This document shows positions 8,733 through 17,938 of a DNA stretch of 34,741 nt, piece by piece. How positions within the stretch are numbered: position 1 is the first letter of the stretch; every line of letters begins with the position of its first letter. Source of the stretch: Candidatus Omnitrophota bacterium (GTDB taxonomy: Bacteria > Omnitrophota > Gorgyraeia > JAFGGP01). The DNA lies in the NCBI GenBank assembly GCA_016930485.1, contig JAFGGP010000052.1:1-34741 (forward strand), read 5' to 3'. Under the pieces are notes generated by a model. The model saw only the letters and a list, made by a program, of their open reading frames with translations. It was not told the origin of the DNA and did no database searches. The position numbers and the translations under genes were made by a program.

Positions 8733-8774
8733 CCGCTGATTCGTTTTGAGAAGTAAGACGAATCAAAACGGCGG
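8733..8774 (+). promoter_or_regulatory. candidate rpsF leader structure, possible pseudoknot
   Basis: CCGC/GCGG outer stem; GATTCGT (8738-8744)/ACGAATC (8758-8764); loop TTTG (8745-8748) can pair with CAAA (8764-8767). Confidence 0.45.
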
Positions 8775-8791
8775 AGGCTCATGTAAAGGAG

Positions 8792-9115
8792 ATGACCGTG
8801 AGCAAGAACTATGAGGGTTTATTCATCATGAGGGGCGATTTGGACGACGGGCGCGTCGATGCGGCGTTCGAAGAGTTGAAAGGCCTTATTGCGAAACATG
8901 GAGGAACGGTTTCCAAGGTGGACAAATGGGGCCGGCGCAAACTGGCGTACCCCATACAGAAACTGAAGGAGGGCGTCTATTTTATTGTGTACTTCGCGAT
9001 TCTTCCTACCCAGTTGCTGGATCTGGAGAGGGCCCTGAAGTTGTATGAAAACCTCTTGAGATTTTTGATTATAAAAATGGAAGAAGGGGCGCTGGCAGGA
9101 GCCGGAACAAAGTAA
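8792..9115 (+). CDS. rpsF: 30S ribosomal protein S6
   Basis: KWGRRKLAYPIQKLKEGVYFIVYF signature; upstream AAAGGAG. Confidence 0.95.
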   Translation: MTVSKNYEGLFIMRGDLDDGRVDAAFEELKGLIAKHGGTVSKVDKWGRRKLAYPIQKLKEGVYFIVYFAILPTQLLDLERALKLYENLLRFLIIKMEEGALAGAGTK

Positions 9116-9204
9116 ACGCCGTCCCATTTTACACACTGTATTGGTTGGGCGCATGAGAAGACTTGGTGCAAAACTTTTTTGATGTCCGGCCCTTTTCAGT
9201 AAAA

Positions 9205-9423
9205 TTGGTTGGGGGTAAACCCCATAGCAGGATAGGTGGCTGCCGAAAGCCTGCGGTTGGCGTGAGTGACGCCGGTACGCAGTGTGCCGGTTGCTTGGGT
9301 ATTGATAACAAAAAAGTACACCTCGTCAGTAGTAAGGTAGTATTAAGCTTACTTATACAGGCGCAACAGGCGCAAGGAACCTCAGACGGAATAGTCCTGA
9401 TTCCGCTTTCAGCGGGCGAGGTT
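9205..9423 (+). ncRNA. candidate structured RNA or ssb leader in rpsF-ssb spacer, class unknown
   Basis: Hairpins: GGGG-TAAA-CCCC (9212-9223); GGCGT-GAGTG-ACGCC (9259-9273); GGTAC-GCAGT-GTGCC (9274-9288); AGTAAG/CTTACT (9331-9353); AACCTC/GAGGTT (9378-9423) enclosing CGGAAT/ATTCCG. Confidence 0.35.
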
Positions 9424-9453
9424 GCTTGACAGGGGAAAAAGGAGGAGAGACGT

Positions 9454-9897
9454 ATGCCAAATCTTAACAAGGTGTTTCTTATAGGGAATCTTACCCGGGA
9501 TCCCGAGCTTCGTTACGTTCCAAGCGGTACGGCAGTGGCGACGTTTGGCCTTGCGATCAACAGGGTGTTTACGACGCAGGGGGGCGAGCGGAAAGAAGAG
9601 ACATGTTTTGTCAGAGTGGTGGTCTGGGGAAAACAGGCGGAAAGCTGCAGCCAGTATTTAGCAAAAGGGAGTTTGGTATTTGTCGAGGGCCGTCTTGTCT
9701 ATCGTGCGTGGGAGAGCGAGGGTCAGCGGAGGACCTCTTTGGAGGTGCGTGCCGACAGAGTGCAGTTTCTTGACAGGAGCAAAATGAGCAGCACGCAGGC
9801 CCCTGAAGGAGAGAGAGACGAGCACGTTGCGGTCATACATGAGGAAGACATTATCTCTGATACCCCTTCACCGACAGACGAGGAAGTTCCTTTTTAA
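9454..9897 (+). CDS. ssb: single-stranded DNA-binding protein
   Basis: NKVFLIGNLTRDPELRYVPSGTAVATFGLAINR; acidic C-terminal tail ending EEVPF. Confidence 0.96.
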   Translation: MPNLNKVFLIGNLTRDPELRYVPSGTAVATFGLAINRVFTTQGGERKEETCFVRVVVWGKQAESCSQYLAKGSLVFVEGRLVYRAWESEGQRRTSLEVRADRVQFLDRSKMSSTQAPEGERDEHVAVIHEEDIISDTPSPTDEEVPF

Positions 9898-10027
9898 AAG
9901 CGTGCAGACGGCACCGTGGGCGGACTGTTGTATATGACAACCTGTGAGACGGAAGAAACAGCGCGCCCCGCCTCACGGGATAAGCAATAAGGAGGCGCGT
10001 TACTAACGGTATAGAACGGGGACAGTT

Positions 10028-10255
10028 ATGAGAGGCACTCCACTACGTTTTAAGAAAAAGGTCTGCAGGCTGTGTGCGGACAAGGTAAAGTCGATCGATT
10101 ATAAAGAAATCGATATGTTAAGGCGTTTTACCACGGAGCGCGGGAAAATTTTGCCTTCCCGGTTTTCCGGCAATTGTGCCAAGCACCAGCGGCAGGTTTC
10201 TCAGGCAATCAAGAGGGCACGTATCGCTGCTCTTCTGCCGTTTATCAGTGATTAA
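10028..10255 (+). CDS. rpsR: 30S ribosomal protein S18
   Basis: [23 protein letters not shown]...[21 protein letters not shown]. Confidence 0.95.
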   Translation: MRGTPLRFKKKVCRLCADKVKSIDYKEIDMLRRFTTERGKILPSRFSGNCAKHQRQVSQAIKRARIAALLPFISD

Positions 10256-10261
10256 CATAGA

Positions 10262-10340
10262 TAGCTTCTAGCGGATAGCGATTAGCGATTAGATTTTTCG
10301 GTTTCTTGACTATACGCTAGCCGCTAATCGCTAAACGCTA
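10262..10340. repeat. TAGCGNN heptad-arm inverted repeat, copy 1
   Basis: Left arm 10262-10292 TAGCTTC TAGCGGA TAGCGAT TAGCGAT TAG; right arm 10310-10340 revcomp TAGCGTT TAGCGAT TAGCGGC TAGCGTA TAG; 17-nt loop. Confidence 0.9.
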
Positions 10341-10354
10341 AAAGAGGTTTGGTT

Positions 10355-10798
10355 ATGAAGATTATCCTAATCGAAGACATCGATTCATTGGGGCAGTCGG
10401 GGGATGTAATCGAGGTAAAGGACGGTTATGCACGGAACTACCTCATTCCCCGGGGTGCTGCCAGGCCGGCGACGCCGGGAAATATCCAGCTGGCCGAGCG
10501 TCTTAAACAGCAAAAGCAGACGAGACTGGAGAGGGAAAAGAAGGAGGTCGAGGAGTTTGCCGCTAAGATCTCATCGGTTTCGTGCACCATATCGGTCAAA
10601 GTCGGGCACGATGACAAACTGTACGGCGCTGTTACGGCGGCCCATATAGCGGATGCGTTGAAGCGGGAAGGTATCGAGGTTGACAAGCGCAATGTCGTTT
10701 TGGAAGAGCCGATAAAAAACCTGGGGGTATACACTATCTCCATCCATCTGCGTCCCGACGTGACGGCGAAGGTGAAGGTCTGGGTGGTGAAGGAATAA
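10355..10798 (+). CDS. rplI: 50S ribosomal protein L9
   Basis: MKIILIEDIDSLGQSGDVIEVKDGYARNYLIPRG. Confidence 0.96.
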   Translation: MKIILIEDIDSLGQSGDVIEVKDGYARNYLIPRGAARPATPGNIQLAERLKQQKQTRLEREKKEVEEFAAKISSVSCTISVKVGHDDKLYGAVTAAHIADALKREGIEVDKRNVVLEEPIKNLGVYTISIHLRPDVTAKVKVWVVKE

Positions 10799-10848
10799 TC
10801 TAATAACCCGTAGGGCAGAGTTTCACGGGCTTGCCTGTGGGTATCTAC

Positions 10849-10990
10849 AAACTCAATGACAAATGACAAATCCCAAAACCCAAATGAAATCCAAATCATC
10901 AAATAACCTAAAAAAGAATTTTTTATTTTAATTTGTCCTGTGGGATTAGGTGATTCATTTGAGATTTGGCATTTGGAATTTGGGATTACA
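10849..10990. repeat. AT-rich heptad-arm inverted repeat, copy B
   Basis: Left arm CAAATGACAAATCCCAAAACCCAAATG...; right arm 10957-10984 ATTTGAG ATTTGGC ATTTGGA ATTTGGG. Confidence 0.7.
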
Positions 10991-11017
10991 AGAGATGGCC
11001 GAAGGCCGGATTTGGTT

Positions 11018-12406
11018 ATGGCTATGGACGTAACCCTTGAAAAACTCCCACCGCAGAATCTCGAGGCCGAGATGGCGCTTCTCGGTTCAATGTTAATCGA
11101 AGAGGAGGCAATCGCGCAGGCACTCGAGATCATCGACGGCAATGCTTTTTATAAAGATAATCACACGGTCATATTCAATGCCGTGGTAGAGCTGTATTCA
11201 AAAAACAGCGCTATTGATTTGGTAACCCTCATCGATCATCTGAAGAAGAAGAAGGTATTGGATAAAGTGGGCGGTGCGGCATATCTAACTTCCCTGACAA
11301 CCGTGGTGCCGACCGCGGCAAACGTGATGCACTACGCCCGCATCGTCAAAGAAAAAAGCATCCTTCGCAACCTGATTGCCGCTGCGACGCAGATCGTCGC
11401 GGAGTCCTATGACTCTAAGGAGGAGGTAGACAGCCTCCTCGATAAGGCCGAACACCTTATTTTTGATATCTCCAGCAAAAAGATCGAGAAGGGGTTTGTG
11501 CAGATAAAAGACATTATCCGGGGTAGCATCGAGGCCATTGATAATTTATATCAGCGCAAGACCTATGTCACCGGCCTGCCCACGGGTTTTGTCAAATTTG
11601 ATACGATGACGGCGGGACTACAGCCCTCTGATTTGATCGTCATAGCAGGGCGTCCGTCTATGGGGAAGAGCGCCCTCGCCTGTTCTATTGTCGAGCATCT
11701 CGGCGTGATAGAAAAGATCCCGGTCGCTATTTTCAGTCTTGAGATGTCCCGGGAACAGCTGGTGCAGCGTCTGCTATGCTCCCACGCCCGGGTCGATGCC
11801 CATAAGGTCAGGACCGGTTTTTTATCCCAGAGCGACTGGCCTAAATTGACCAATGCCGCCGGCAAGCTGTCCGAGGCCCCTATTTTTATAGACGATAGCC
11901 CTGCCATTTCGGTTCTGGAGTTACGGGCGAAGGCCCGAAGGCTCAAGTCGCGCCACGATGTGAGACTGCTGGTTGTCGATTATCTCCAGCTTATGCGGGG
12001 CGTCTCCGGTGAAAACCGGCAGCAGGAGATTTCGGAAATTTCCCGGTCGCTTAAAGGACTTGCCAGGGAGTTAAACGTCCCGGTGATTGCGATCAGCCAG
12101 CTTTCCCGGGCCGTTGAGAACCGGCCGGGCCGCAGACCGCAGATATCCGATTTACGGGAATCGGGGGCCATCGAGCAGGATGCCGATGTCGTTGTCCTGC
12201 TTTTCCGTGAGGAGTACTACGACCCTACCCCTGACAATAAGGGCGTTGCCGAGGTTATTATCGGCAAGCAGCGAAACGGGCCTGTCGGCACTGTGAAGCT
12301 CATGTTTGTCAAGGAGATTACCCGGTTCGAAAATCTCTCATTCCGCGAAGAGGGTACTGAAGAGACCGAACCGATTGAAGAGGCAGCATTTGAGGAAGAA
12401 CTGTAG
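11018..12406 (+). CDS. dnaB: replicative DNA helicase DnaB
   Basis: PPQNLEAEMALLGSML; GRPSMGKSALA Walker A; VVDYLQLM; upstream ORF codons lie in repeat DNA. Confidence 0.96.
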   Translation: MAMDVTLEKLPPQNLEAEMALLGSMLIEEEAIAQALEIIDGNAFYKDNHTVIFNAVVELYSKNSAIDLVTLIDHLKKKKVLDKVGGAAYLTSLTTVVPTAANVMHYARIVKEKSILRNLIAAATQIVAESYDSKEEVDSLLDKAEHLIFDISSKKIEKGFVQIKDIIRGSIEAIDNLYQRKTYVTGLPTGFVKFDTMTAGLQPSDLIVIAGRPSMGKSALACSIVEHLGVIEKIPVAIFSLEMSREQLVQRLLCSHARVDAHKVRTGFLSQSDWPKLTNAAGKLSEAPIFIDDSPAISVLELRAKARRLKSRHDVRLLVVDYLQLMRGVSGENRQQEISEISRSLKGLARELNVPVIAISQLSRAVENRPGRRPQISDLRESGAIEQDADVVVLLFREEYYDPTPDNKGVAEVIIGKQRNGPVGTVKLMFVKEITRFENLSFREEGTEETEPIEEAAFEEEL

Positions 12407-12416
12407 ACCGTATTTA

Positions 12417-12445
12417 TTGACAGCCGTGACGATATATGTTATATT
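12417..12445 (+). promoter_or_regulatory. sigma70-type promoter upstream of bamA
   Basis: TTGACA (12417-12422), 17-nt spacer, TATATT (12440-12445). Confidence 0.7.
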
Positions 12446-12581
12446 TTGTTAAATTATTTACCCCATAAGAGAGGCGATCCAAAAAATGAGATTTTTTCAT
12501 GGGGGTTATTCGGTTGTCAGCAAGGGTACATACGGATAAGAGTCAAACGGAAATTATGGACGAGAGCGGAGGACGTGTGTT

Positions 12582-14954
12582 GTGGGGGGCCTTTTAAAAA
12601 CAGAAGTTCCCAAACGCAGATTTCCTATGAAGATACGAGCCAGCTGGTTTTTTTTCGTTGTGCCCCTCCTTATAACCGTTTCTTGCTGGGCCCAGGAGCC
12701 TTCCTCCGAAAACCGCTACCCCTCTCCGTATCGTAAAGTCATCAAAGAGATCACCATTGCAGGGGCCAAGACGGTAAGCATTCCCTCTATTGAGGCCCAT
12801 ATGAAGTTAAAGGCGGGGGCCGTACTGGACGAGCAGGCGGTGGGTGAGGATATCAAGCGGCTGTATGCGACTGGTTATTTCACCGATGTGCGAATCGACG
12901 TACAGGATCTGCCCGACAACTTTGTAAGACTGGCGGTAACCGTTGAAGAGAAAAAGGTGTTACGGGAGATTGTCATCAAGGGAAACAGGCACCTGAGAGA
13001 AAAGAACATTCGGGAGGCAATGGGGCTTGCGGTAGGCGACTTTATGTCCCAGCGGCAGCTTGTTGAGGATATCAAGAGGGTCAAGGAACTCTATGAAAGC
13101 AAGGGGTATCCGTACAGTGAGATTGCCACCGAACTAACCGAGTACCCCGATACGAATGAGGTTGGTTTGACTATCGTGATATACGAAAGGGCCAAACGTC
13201 GCATCAAGGAGATTTCTTTTGAGGGAAACAGCGCTTTTTCGGAAAAACAGTTACGGAAACTGCTCAAAACGAAACGCGACACGCTATTTACCTCGGGATA
13301 TCTGAAGGAGGCCGCTCTTGAGTCTGATATGGACAGGATTCGCGCATTTTATCAGCGTGAGGGGTTTATGGATGTTCAGGTATCCTGGGAGCTGACAGAA
13401 GGAAAGAAAGAGGGCGAGGTTATCCTTACGATTCACATTGCCGAGGGCAAGCAGTACCATGTCGGGACGGTTTCTGTTCAGGGCACCGTTCTGTTTCCAT
13501 CAACCGAGTTATACAAGCTGTTTGAACTGGGCAGCGGTGATATTTTTAGCAGGGAGGCGGTCCAGAAGGATATCGGCAAACTCCAGGCGTTTTATTATGA
13601 CCGGGGATACATTTTTGCCGAAATCAGGGTTTCTACCGCTTTTGACCCGGCCACCGAAAACATCGATATTACCTATGCGATTACCGAAAATGAGATTGCG
13701 TATGTGAATAAAATTAACATCCGCGGCAACCAGAAAACCAAGGATATTGTAATCAGGCGGGAGCTGAGGATTAACCCTGGTGATCAATTCGACGGCTCGA
13801 AGATTGCCCGAAGCAAGGAGCGTCTATACAACCTGGGATTTTTTGAAGAGGTGAGTTTCGACACGGTTGAGACCGACGAAACAGCGAAGCAGGATCTGGT
13901 TGTTTCGGTGAAAGAGGCAAAAACCGGAGAACTCAGCTTTGGTGCCGGTTTTAGCTCTATAGATAAGGTTATCGGTTTTGTGGAATTGGCGCAGCACAAC
14001 TTTGATATAGGAAACTGGAAAACCTTTACCGGTGACGGCCAGGACCTGAAACTGCGCGCCTCTATTGGTACGGTTAGACGGGATATGCTGCTCAGTTTTA
14101 CCGAACCGTGGATTTTTGATCACCCGGTACTGTTTGGTGTTGACCTCTATAACAAGACCTTGCTCAGGGAAAGTGACATCGGTGTTGGCTTTGACGAAGA
14201 GCGCCGTGGCGGCGATATGCGCCTGGGGAAAGAATTCTTGGAGTACCTGAGGGGAGATCTGATGTACCGTCTGGACCGGGTTGTCATTTCCAATGTCTCG
14301 GAGGAGGCGAGTGCCGACCTCAAGGATGAGGCCGGCACAAACTATATATCAAGTATTAATTCAAGACTTACCTATGATAAGACCGACAGCCGCTTCAATC
14401 CTACGAAAGGGCATGTCCTTGTGGGGTCGTGGGAAATTGCGGGGGGCTTTATCGGCGGCGATAAAGAGTACAGCAAGTACTACGGGTCGGCAAGCCAGTA
14501 TTTTTCTTTAAAGGAGAAGCACATCCTCGAACTGAAATTACGCCTTGGGGCGGTGCACGCATTTGGCGACTCCGAGACAGTCCCCGTCTACGAACGGTTT
14601 TTTGCCGGGGGCACCAATAGCATCCGCGGCTACGAAGAACGCCGGGTCGGTCCGCGCGACAGCCGTTCGAACGATCCCCTCGGTGGAGAAGGAATGCTTA
14701 TCGCCAATGCGGAGTACACATTCCCGACGGTGATCGACGTACTCAAGGGGGCCGTCTTTTTTGACGTAGGCAATGTCTGGGGGAAGATGAAGGACTTTGG
14801 TACCGACGAATACCGAATGGGCGTCGGCGCCGGCATCAGGATCAAGACGCCGGTCGGTCCCGTACGGCTTGATTACGGCTTTCCGCTTAATCCGCAGGAG
14901 GAGGATGAAGACTCGAAGGGGAGATTTCATTTCAGCTTAAGTAAAGGATTTTAG
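12582..14954 (+). CDS. bamA: outer membrane protein assembly factor BamA (Omp85)
   Basis: Signal-peptide-like N-terminus, POTRA repeats, RFFAGGTNSIRGYEERRVGPR and GPVRLDYGFPL; GTG at 12582 has GGAGGA upstream (12627 ATG alternative). Confidence 0.94.
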   Translation: MGGLLKTEVPKRRFPMKIRASWFFFVVPLLITVSCWAQEPSSENRYPSPYRKVIKEITIAGAKTVSIPSIEAHMKLKAGAVLDEQAVGEDIKRLYATGYFTDVRIDVQDLPDNFVRLAVTVEEKKVLREIVIKGNRHLREKNIREAMGLAVGDFMSQRQLVEDIKRVKELYESKGYPYSEIATELTEYPDTNEVGLTIVIYERAKRRIKEISFEGNSAFSEKQLRKLLKTKRDTLFTSGYLKEAALESDMDRIRAFYQREGFMDVQVSWELTEGKKEGEVILTIHIAEGKQYHVGTVSVQGTVLFPSTELYKLFELGSGDIFSREAVQKDIGKLQAFYYDRGYIFAEIRVSTAFDPATENIDITYAITENEIAYVNKINIRGNQKTKDIVIRRELRINPGDQFDGSKIARSKERLYNLGFFEEVSFDTVETDETAKQDLVVSVKEAKTGELSFGAGFSSIDKVIGFVELAQHNFDIGNWKTFTGDGQDLKLRASIGTVRRDMLLSFTEPWIFDHPVLFGVDLYNKTLLRESDIGVGFDEERRGGDMRLGKEFLEYLRGDLMYRLDRVVISNVSEEASADLKDEAGTNYISSINSRLTYDKTDSRFNPTKGHVLVGSWEIAGGFIGGDKEYSKYYGSASQYFSLKEKHILELKLRLGAVHAFGDSETVPVYERFFAGGTNSIRGYEERRVGPRDSRSNDPLGGEGMLIANAEYTFPTVIDVLKGAVFFDVGNVWGKMKDFGTDEYRMGVGAGIRIKTPVGPVRLDYGFPLNPQEEDEDSKGRFHFSLSKGF

Positions 14955-15024
14955 AAGGCAGTCCGACAACACGCGTTATGTGAATGAGTTAGGAACCGAC
15001 AATACAAAGGGGAGGTTAAAAAAC

Positions 15025-15540
15025 ATGCGGAATTTTCTTTTATATCTTCTCATCGCTGTGGTAATATACTATGCTAATGGCGGCACAGCCGGGACGGCTT
15101 ACGCGGTTGAAAAAATCGCCTATATCGACGTTTCCAGGACCTTTGACGAATACCAGAAGACCATCGATTCCGAAGAAAAGTTAAAAGAGAAACGCGAGAC
15201 GGGGCAGGACCAGCTCAACAGCCTTGTCGAAGAGATCAAGGGGATGAGGCAGGAGCTTGATCTGCTGAGCGATACGGCAAAGGAAGAGAAACAAACCGAG
15301 CTCGACGAAAAGGTGCGCGAACTTCAGAAAGTGGAACGCGACCTGAGGGATGAGTTGCGCCGGGAACGGGACGCCATGGCCCGTGATATTTTTGCGGAGA
15401 TGAAGACGGTTATAGAAGAATACGGCGCAAAAGAGGGCTACAGTCTTATCCTTGACGATAAGGTATTGCTATACCGCGATAAGTCACTAGATATTACCGA
15501 TACCATCCTCAACGTGCTCAACAGGAAATACAAGCAATAG
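15025..15540 (+). CDS. OmpH/Skp family periplasmic chaperone
   Basis: Signal peptide then EKIAYIDVSRTFDEYQKT and coiled coil; SD GGGAGG before 15025. Confidence 0.88.
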   Translation: MRNFLLYLLIAVVIYYANGGTAGTAYAVEKIAYIDVSRTFDEYQKTIDSEEKLKEKRETGQDQLNSLVEEIKGMRQELDLLSDTAKEEKQTELDEKVRELQKVERDLRDELRRERDAMARDIFAEMKTVIEEYGAKEGYSLILDDKVLLYRDKSLDITDTILNVLNRKYKQ

Positions 15541-15594
15541 ACAACCCCCTTTCCGTAACAGGGGGGAAGCGTGTTTGATATGTGGGGTGCAGGG

Positions 15595-16641
15595 ATGAAA
15601 AAAACACTGAGAGAGGTTGCCCAACTCATCGACGGCGAAGTTGTCGGTGACGAGGGGATTGTGATTACGGGTGTCTGCGGCATTAAGGAGGCGGTCGAGG
15701 GAGACCTGACTTTTGTCGCCAACTCTCGTTATCTCGCGCTAATGGAGTCAACCCGGGCGTCCGCGATTATTACCTCACGCGATGTAGATGGGGCGCCGAA
15801 ACCGATTATCCGGACCGAGAATCCTTCACTGGCATTTGCCAAGATGGTTTCGCTGCTTGCTCCCAACGAAGTACATCACCCCGAGGGCATCGACGACACC
15901 GCCCGTATCGGCAGCCATGTGAAGCTAGGCAAAGACGTGGCGGTTGCGCCATACTGCGTTATCGATGATTACGCCGAGATCGGCGACCGTACCATACTGT
16001 ATGCCGGTGTTTTTATAGGGTCTCATTCCAGGATCGGCTCTGATACACTGGTATATCCTCACGTTGTTATCCGGGAGCGCGTCGAGATCGGGCACCGCGT
16101 TATTGTCCACAGCGGGACTATTATCGGTTCCGATGGTTTTGGATTTTCCACGGTCAAGGGCGTTCACCATAAAATTCCTCAGATTGGAACGGTGGTTATT
16201 GAAGATGATGTTGAAATCGGCGCCAACGTTACGATCGACCGGGCCAGATTTGGCAAGACCCTTATCGGAAAAGGGACGAAGATCGATAATCTTGTCCAGA
16301 TCGCCCATAATGTTATCATCGGAGAAAACTCCATTATTGTGGCACAGTCGGGCATTTCCGGTTCTACCGTTGTCGGCAAGGGTGTGACGCTTGCTGGACA
16401 GGCGGGCATTGTGGGGCATATTACCATAGGGGATAACGTTGTGATAGCGGCCCAGGCCGGCGTTACAAAACCCGTCCCTGCAAATACCTGCGTTTCAGGA
16501 TACCCTGCAAAACCGCATGCTCAGGCAAAGCGGATCAACGCGTGTGTGCAGAGCCTGCCCAAGCTGTACAAGACTGTCAAGGAATTAGAGGAAAAAATAG
16601 CGGAGCTGGAGCGGACTAGTGGAAGCTCAAAAAACCATTAA
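15595..16641 (+). CDS. lpxD: UDP-3-O-acylglucosamine N-acyltransferase
   Basis: LpxD N-terminal domain and hexapeptide repeats; start could be 15571 (GTG). Confidence 0.94.
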   Translation: MKKTLREVAQLIDGEVVGDEGIVITGVCGIKEAVEGDLTFVANSRYLALMESTRASAIITSRDVDGAPKPIIRTENPSLAFAKMVSLLAPNEVHHPEGIDDTARIGSHVKLGKDVAVAPYCVIDDYAEIGDRTILYAGVFIGSHSRIGSDTLVYPHVVIRERVEIGHRVIVHSGTIIGSDGFGFSTVKGVHHKIPQIGTVVIEDDVEIGANVTIDRARFGKTLIGKGTKIDNLVQIAHNVIIGENSIIVAQSGISGSTVVGKGVTLAGQAGIVGHITIGDNVVIAAQAGVTKPVPANTCVSGYPAKPHAQAKRINACVQSLPKLYKTVKELEEKIAELERTSGSSKNH

Positions 16642-17938
16642 GAGTTCGGTGAGCATTAAGGGGGTAGGGCTTCACACCGGTCAGGCGGTTACCATTACGT
16701 TTAAACCAGCCGAGGCCGATACCGGCATCCGGTTTTGCCGCGTTGACCTGCCCGGCCGTCCGGTTGTTGTCGCAAACCCAGAGACAATACTGGACATCTC
16801 CAAGAATCCCCGGCGCACCTCGATAGGAGTCAATAGCGTTGAGATACACACCATAGAGCACCTTATGGCGGCGCTGGCGGGACTGCAGATAGACAATATC
16901 GTTATTGACATCAACGGACTTGAGGTCCCGGGGCTTGACGGGAGCGCGGCCCCTTTCGTGGAGGCGCTGCTGTCGGCGGGTATTAGCGACCTGCTTGAAG
17001 GGCGCAAGTATTTTCAGGTAAAAGAGCCCATCTGGTGTGAAGAGGGAGACGCCAGTATAGCGATTTTACCGTCCAACGATTTCACCATTTCCTACACCCT
17101 GAGTTACGAGCATTCCATTTTAAAATCCCAGTATTTCACCTTTACCATGAACGGCCGCTCTTTTATAGACGAAGTCGCTCCCGGAAGGACGTTCTGTCTG
17201 CAAAAAGAAGTGGATGCCTTACGGGCGCAGGGGCTCGGCAAAGGGGCGAATTACGAAAATACCATTGTGATTGACGAGGACGGCGGGGTGATAGAAAATG
17301 AACTGCGATGCCAGGACGAGTGCGCGCGACATAAGATACTGGATCTGATCGGCGACCTGTACCTCCTGGGGATGCCTCTCAAGGGCCATATCATCGCGGT
17401 CAAGAGCGGGCATCCGCTCAATATAAAACTCCTGCGGAGAATAGCGCATCAATACGAACGTTCGCTTGCAGGGGCCATACAGGGGCTGGGTGTTTTGCCC
17501 GGAAGGACAGAGCTCGATGCGGCCCAAATACAGCAGATTCTTCCCCACCGGTATCCCTTCCTTTTTGTTGACCGGGTGATAGAGATGGAAGAAGATAAAC
17601 GCGCGGTCGGCATAAAAAATGTGACGATAAATGATTACTTTTTTCAGGGCCACTTTCCGGGACAGCCGGTTATGCCCGGCGTTCTTATTATCGAGGCAAT
17701 GGCGCAGCTGGCAGGCATCTTACTCCTCAATAAGCCGGAAAACAAGGGCAAGCTCGCTTTCTTTATGAGCCTTGAAAAGGCCAAATTCCGCAAGTCCATC
17801 TTACCGGGCGACCAGGTTGTCATGGTTGCCGAAGTTGTCAGAATCCGCTCACGGACCGGCCAGGTCAATACCAAGGCGTATGTTGATGAAAAAGTGGCCG
17901 CCGAGGCGTCTTTAATGTTTTCTCTCATCGATGCATAA
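16619..17938 (+). CDS. lpxC/fabZ: bifunctional LpxC deacetylase / FabZ dehydratase fusion
   Basis: [23 protein letters not shown] (LpxC); [18 protein letters not shown]...[23 protein letters not shown] (FabZ). Confidence 0.95.
   Translation: MEAQKTIKSSVSIKGVGLHTGQAVTITFKPAEADTGIRFCRVDLPGRPVVVANPETILDISKNPRRTSIGVNSVEIHTIEHLMAALAGLQIDNIVIDINGLEVPGLDGSAAPFVEALLSAGISDLLEGRKYFQVKEPIWCEEGDASIAILPSNDFTISYTLSYEHSILKSQYFTFTMNGRSFIDEVAPGRTFCLQKEVDALRAQGLGKGANYENTIVIDEDGGVIENELRCQDECARHKILDLIGDLYLLGMPLKGHIIAVKSGHPLNIKLLRRIAHQYERSLAGAIQGLGVLPGRTELDAAQIQQILPHRYPFLFVDRVIEMEEDKRAVGIKNVTINDYFFQGHFPGQPVMPGVLIIEAMAQLAGILLLNKPENKGKLAFFMSLEKAKFRKSILPGDQVVMVAEVVRIRSRTGQVNTKAYVDEKVAAEASLMFSLIDA

Noticed and set aside
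9163-9429. 88-aa ORF in the rpsF-ssb spacer
   Set aside because: No SD, no recognisable domain, and it overlaps multiple hairpins; better explained as noncoding structured sequence.
10262-10340. CRISPR array interpretation of the TAGCG repeats
   Set aside because: Units are 7 nt with no spacers, arms are inverted, and no cas genes are present.
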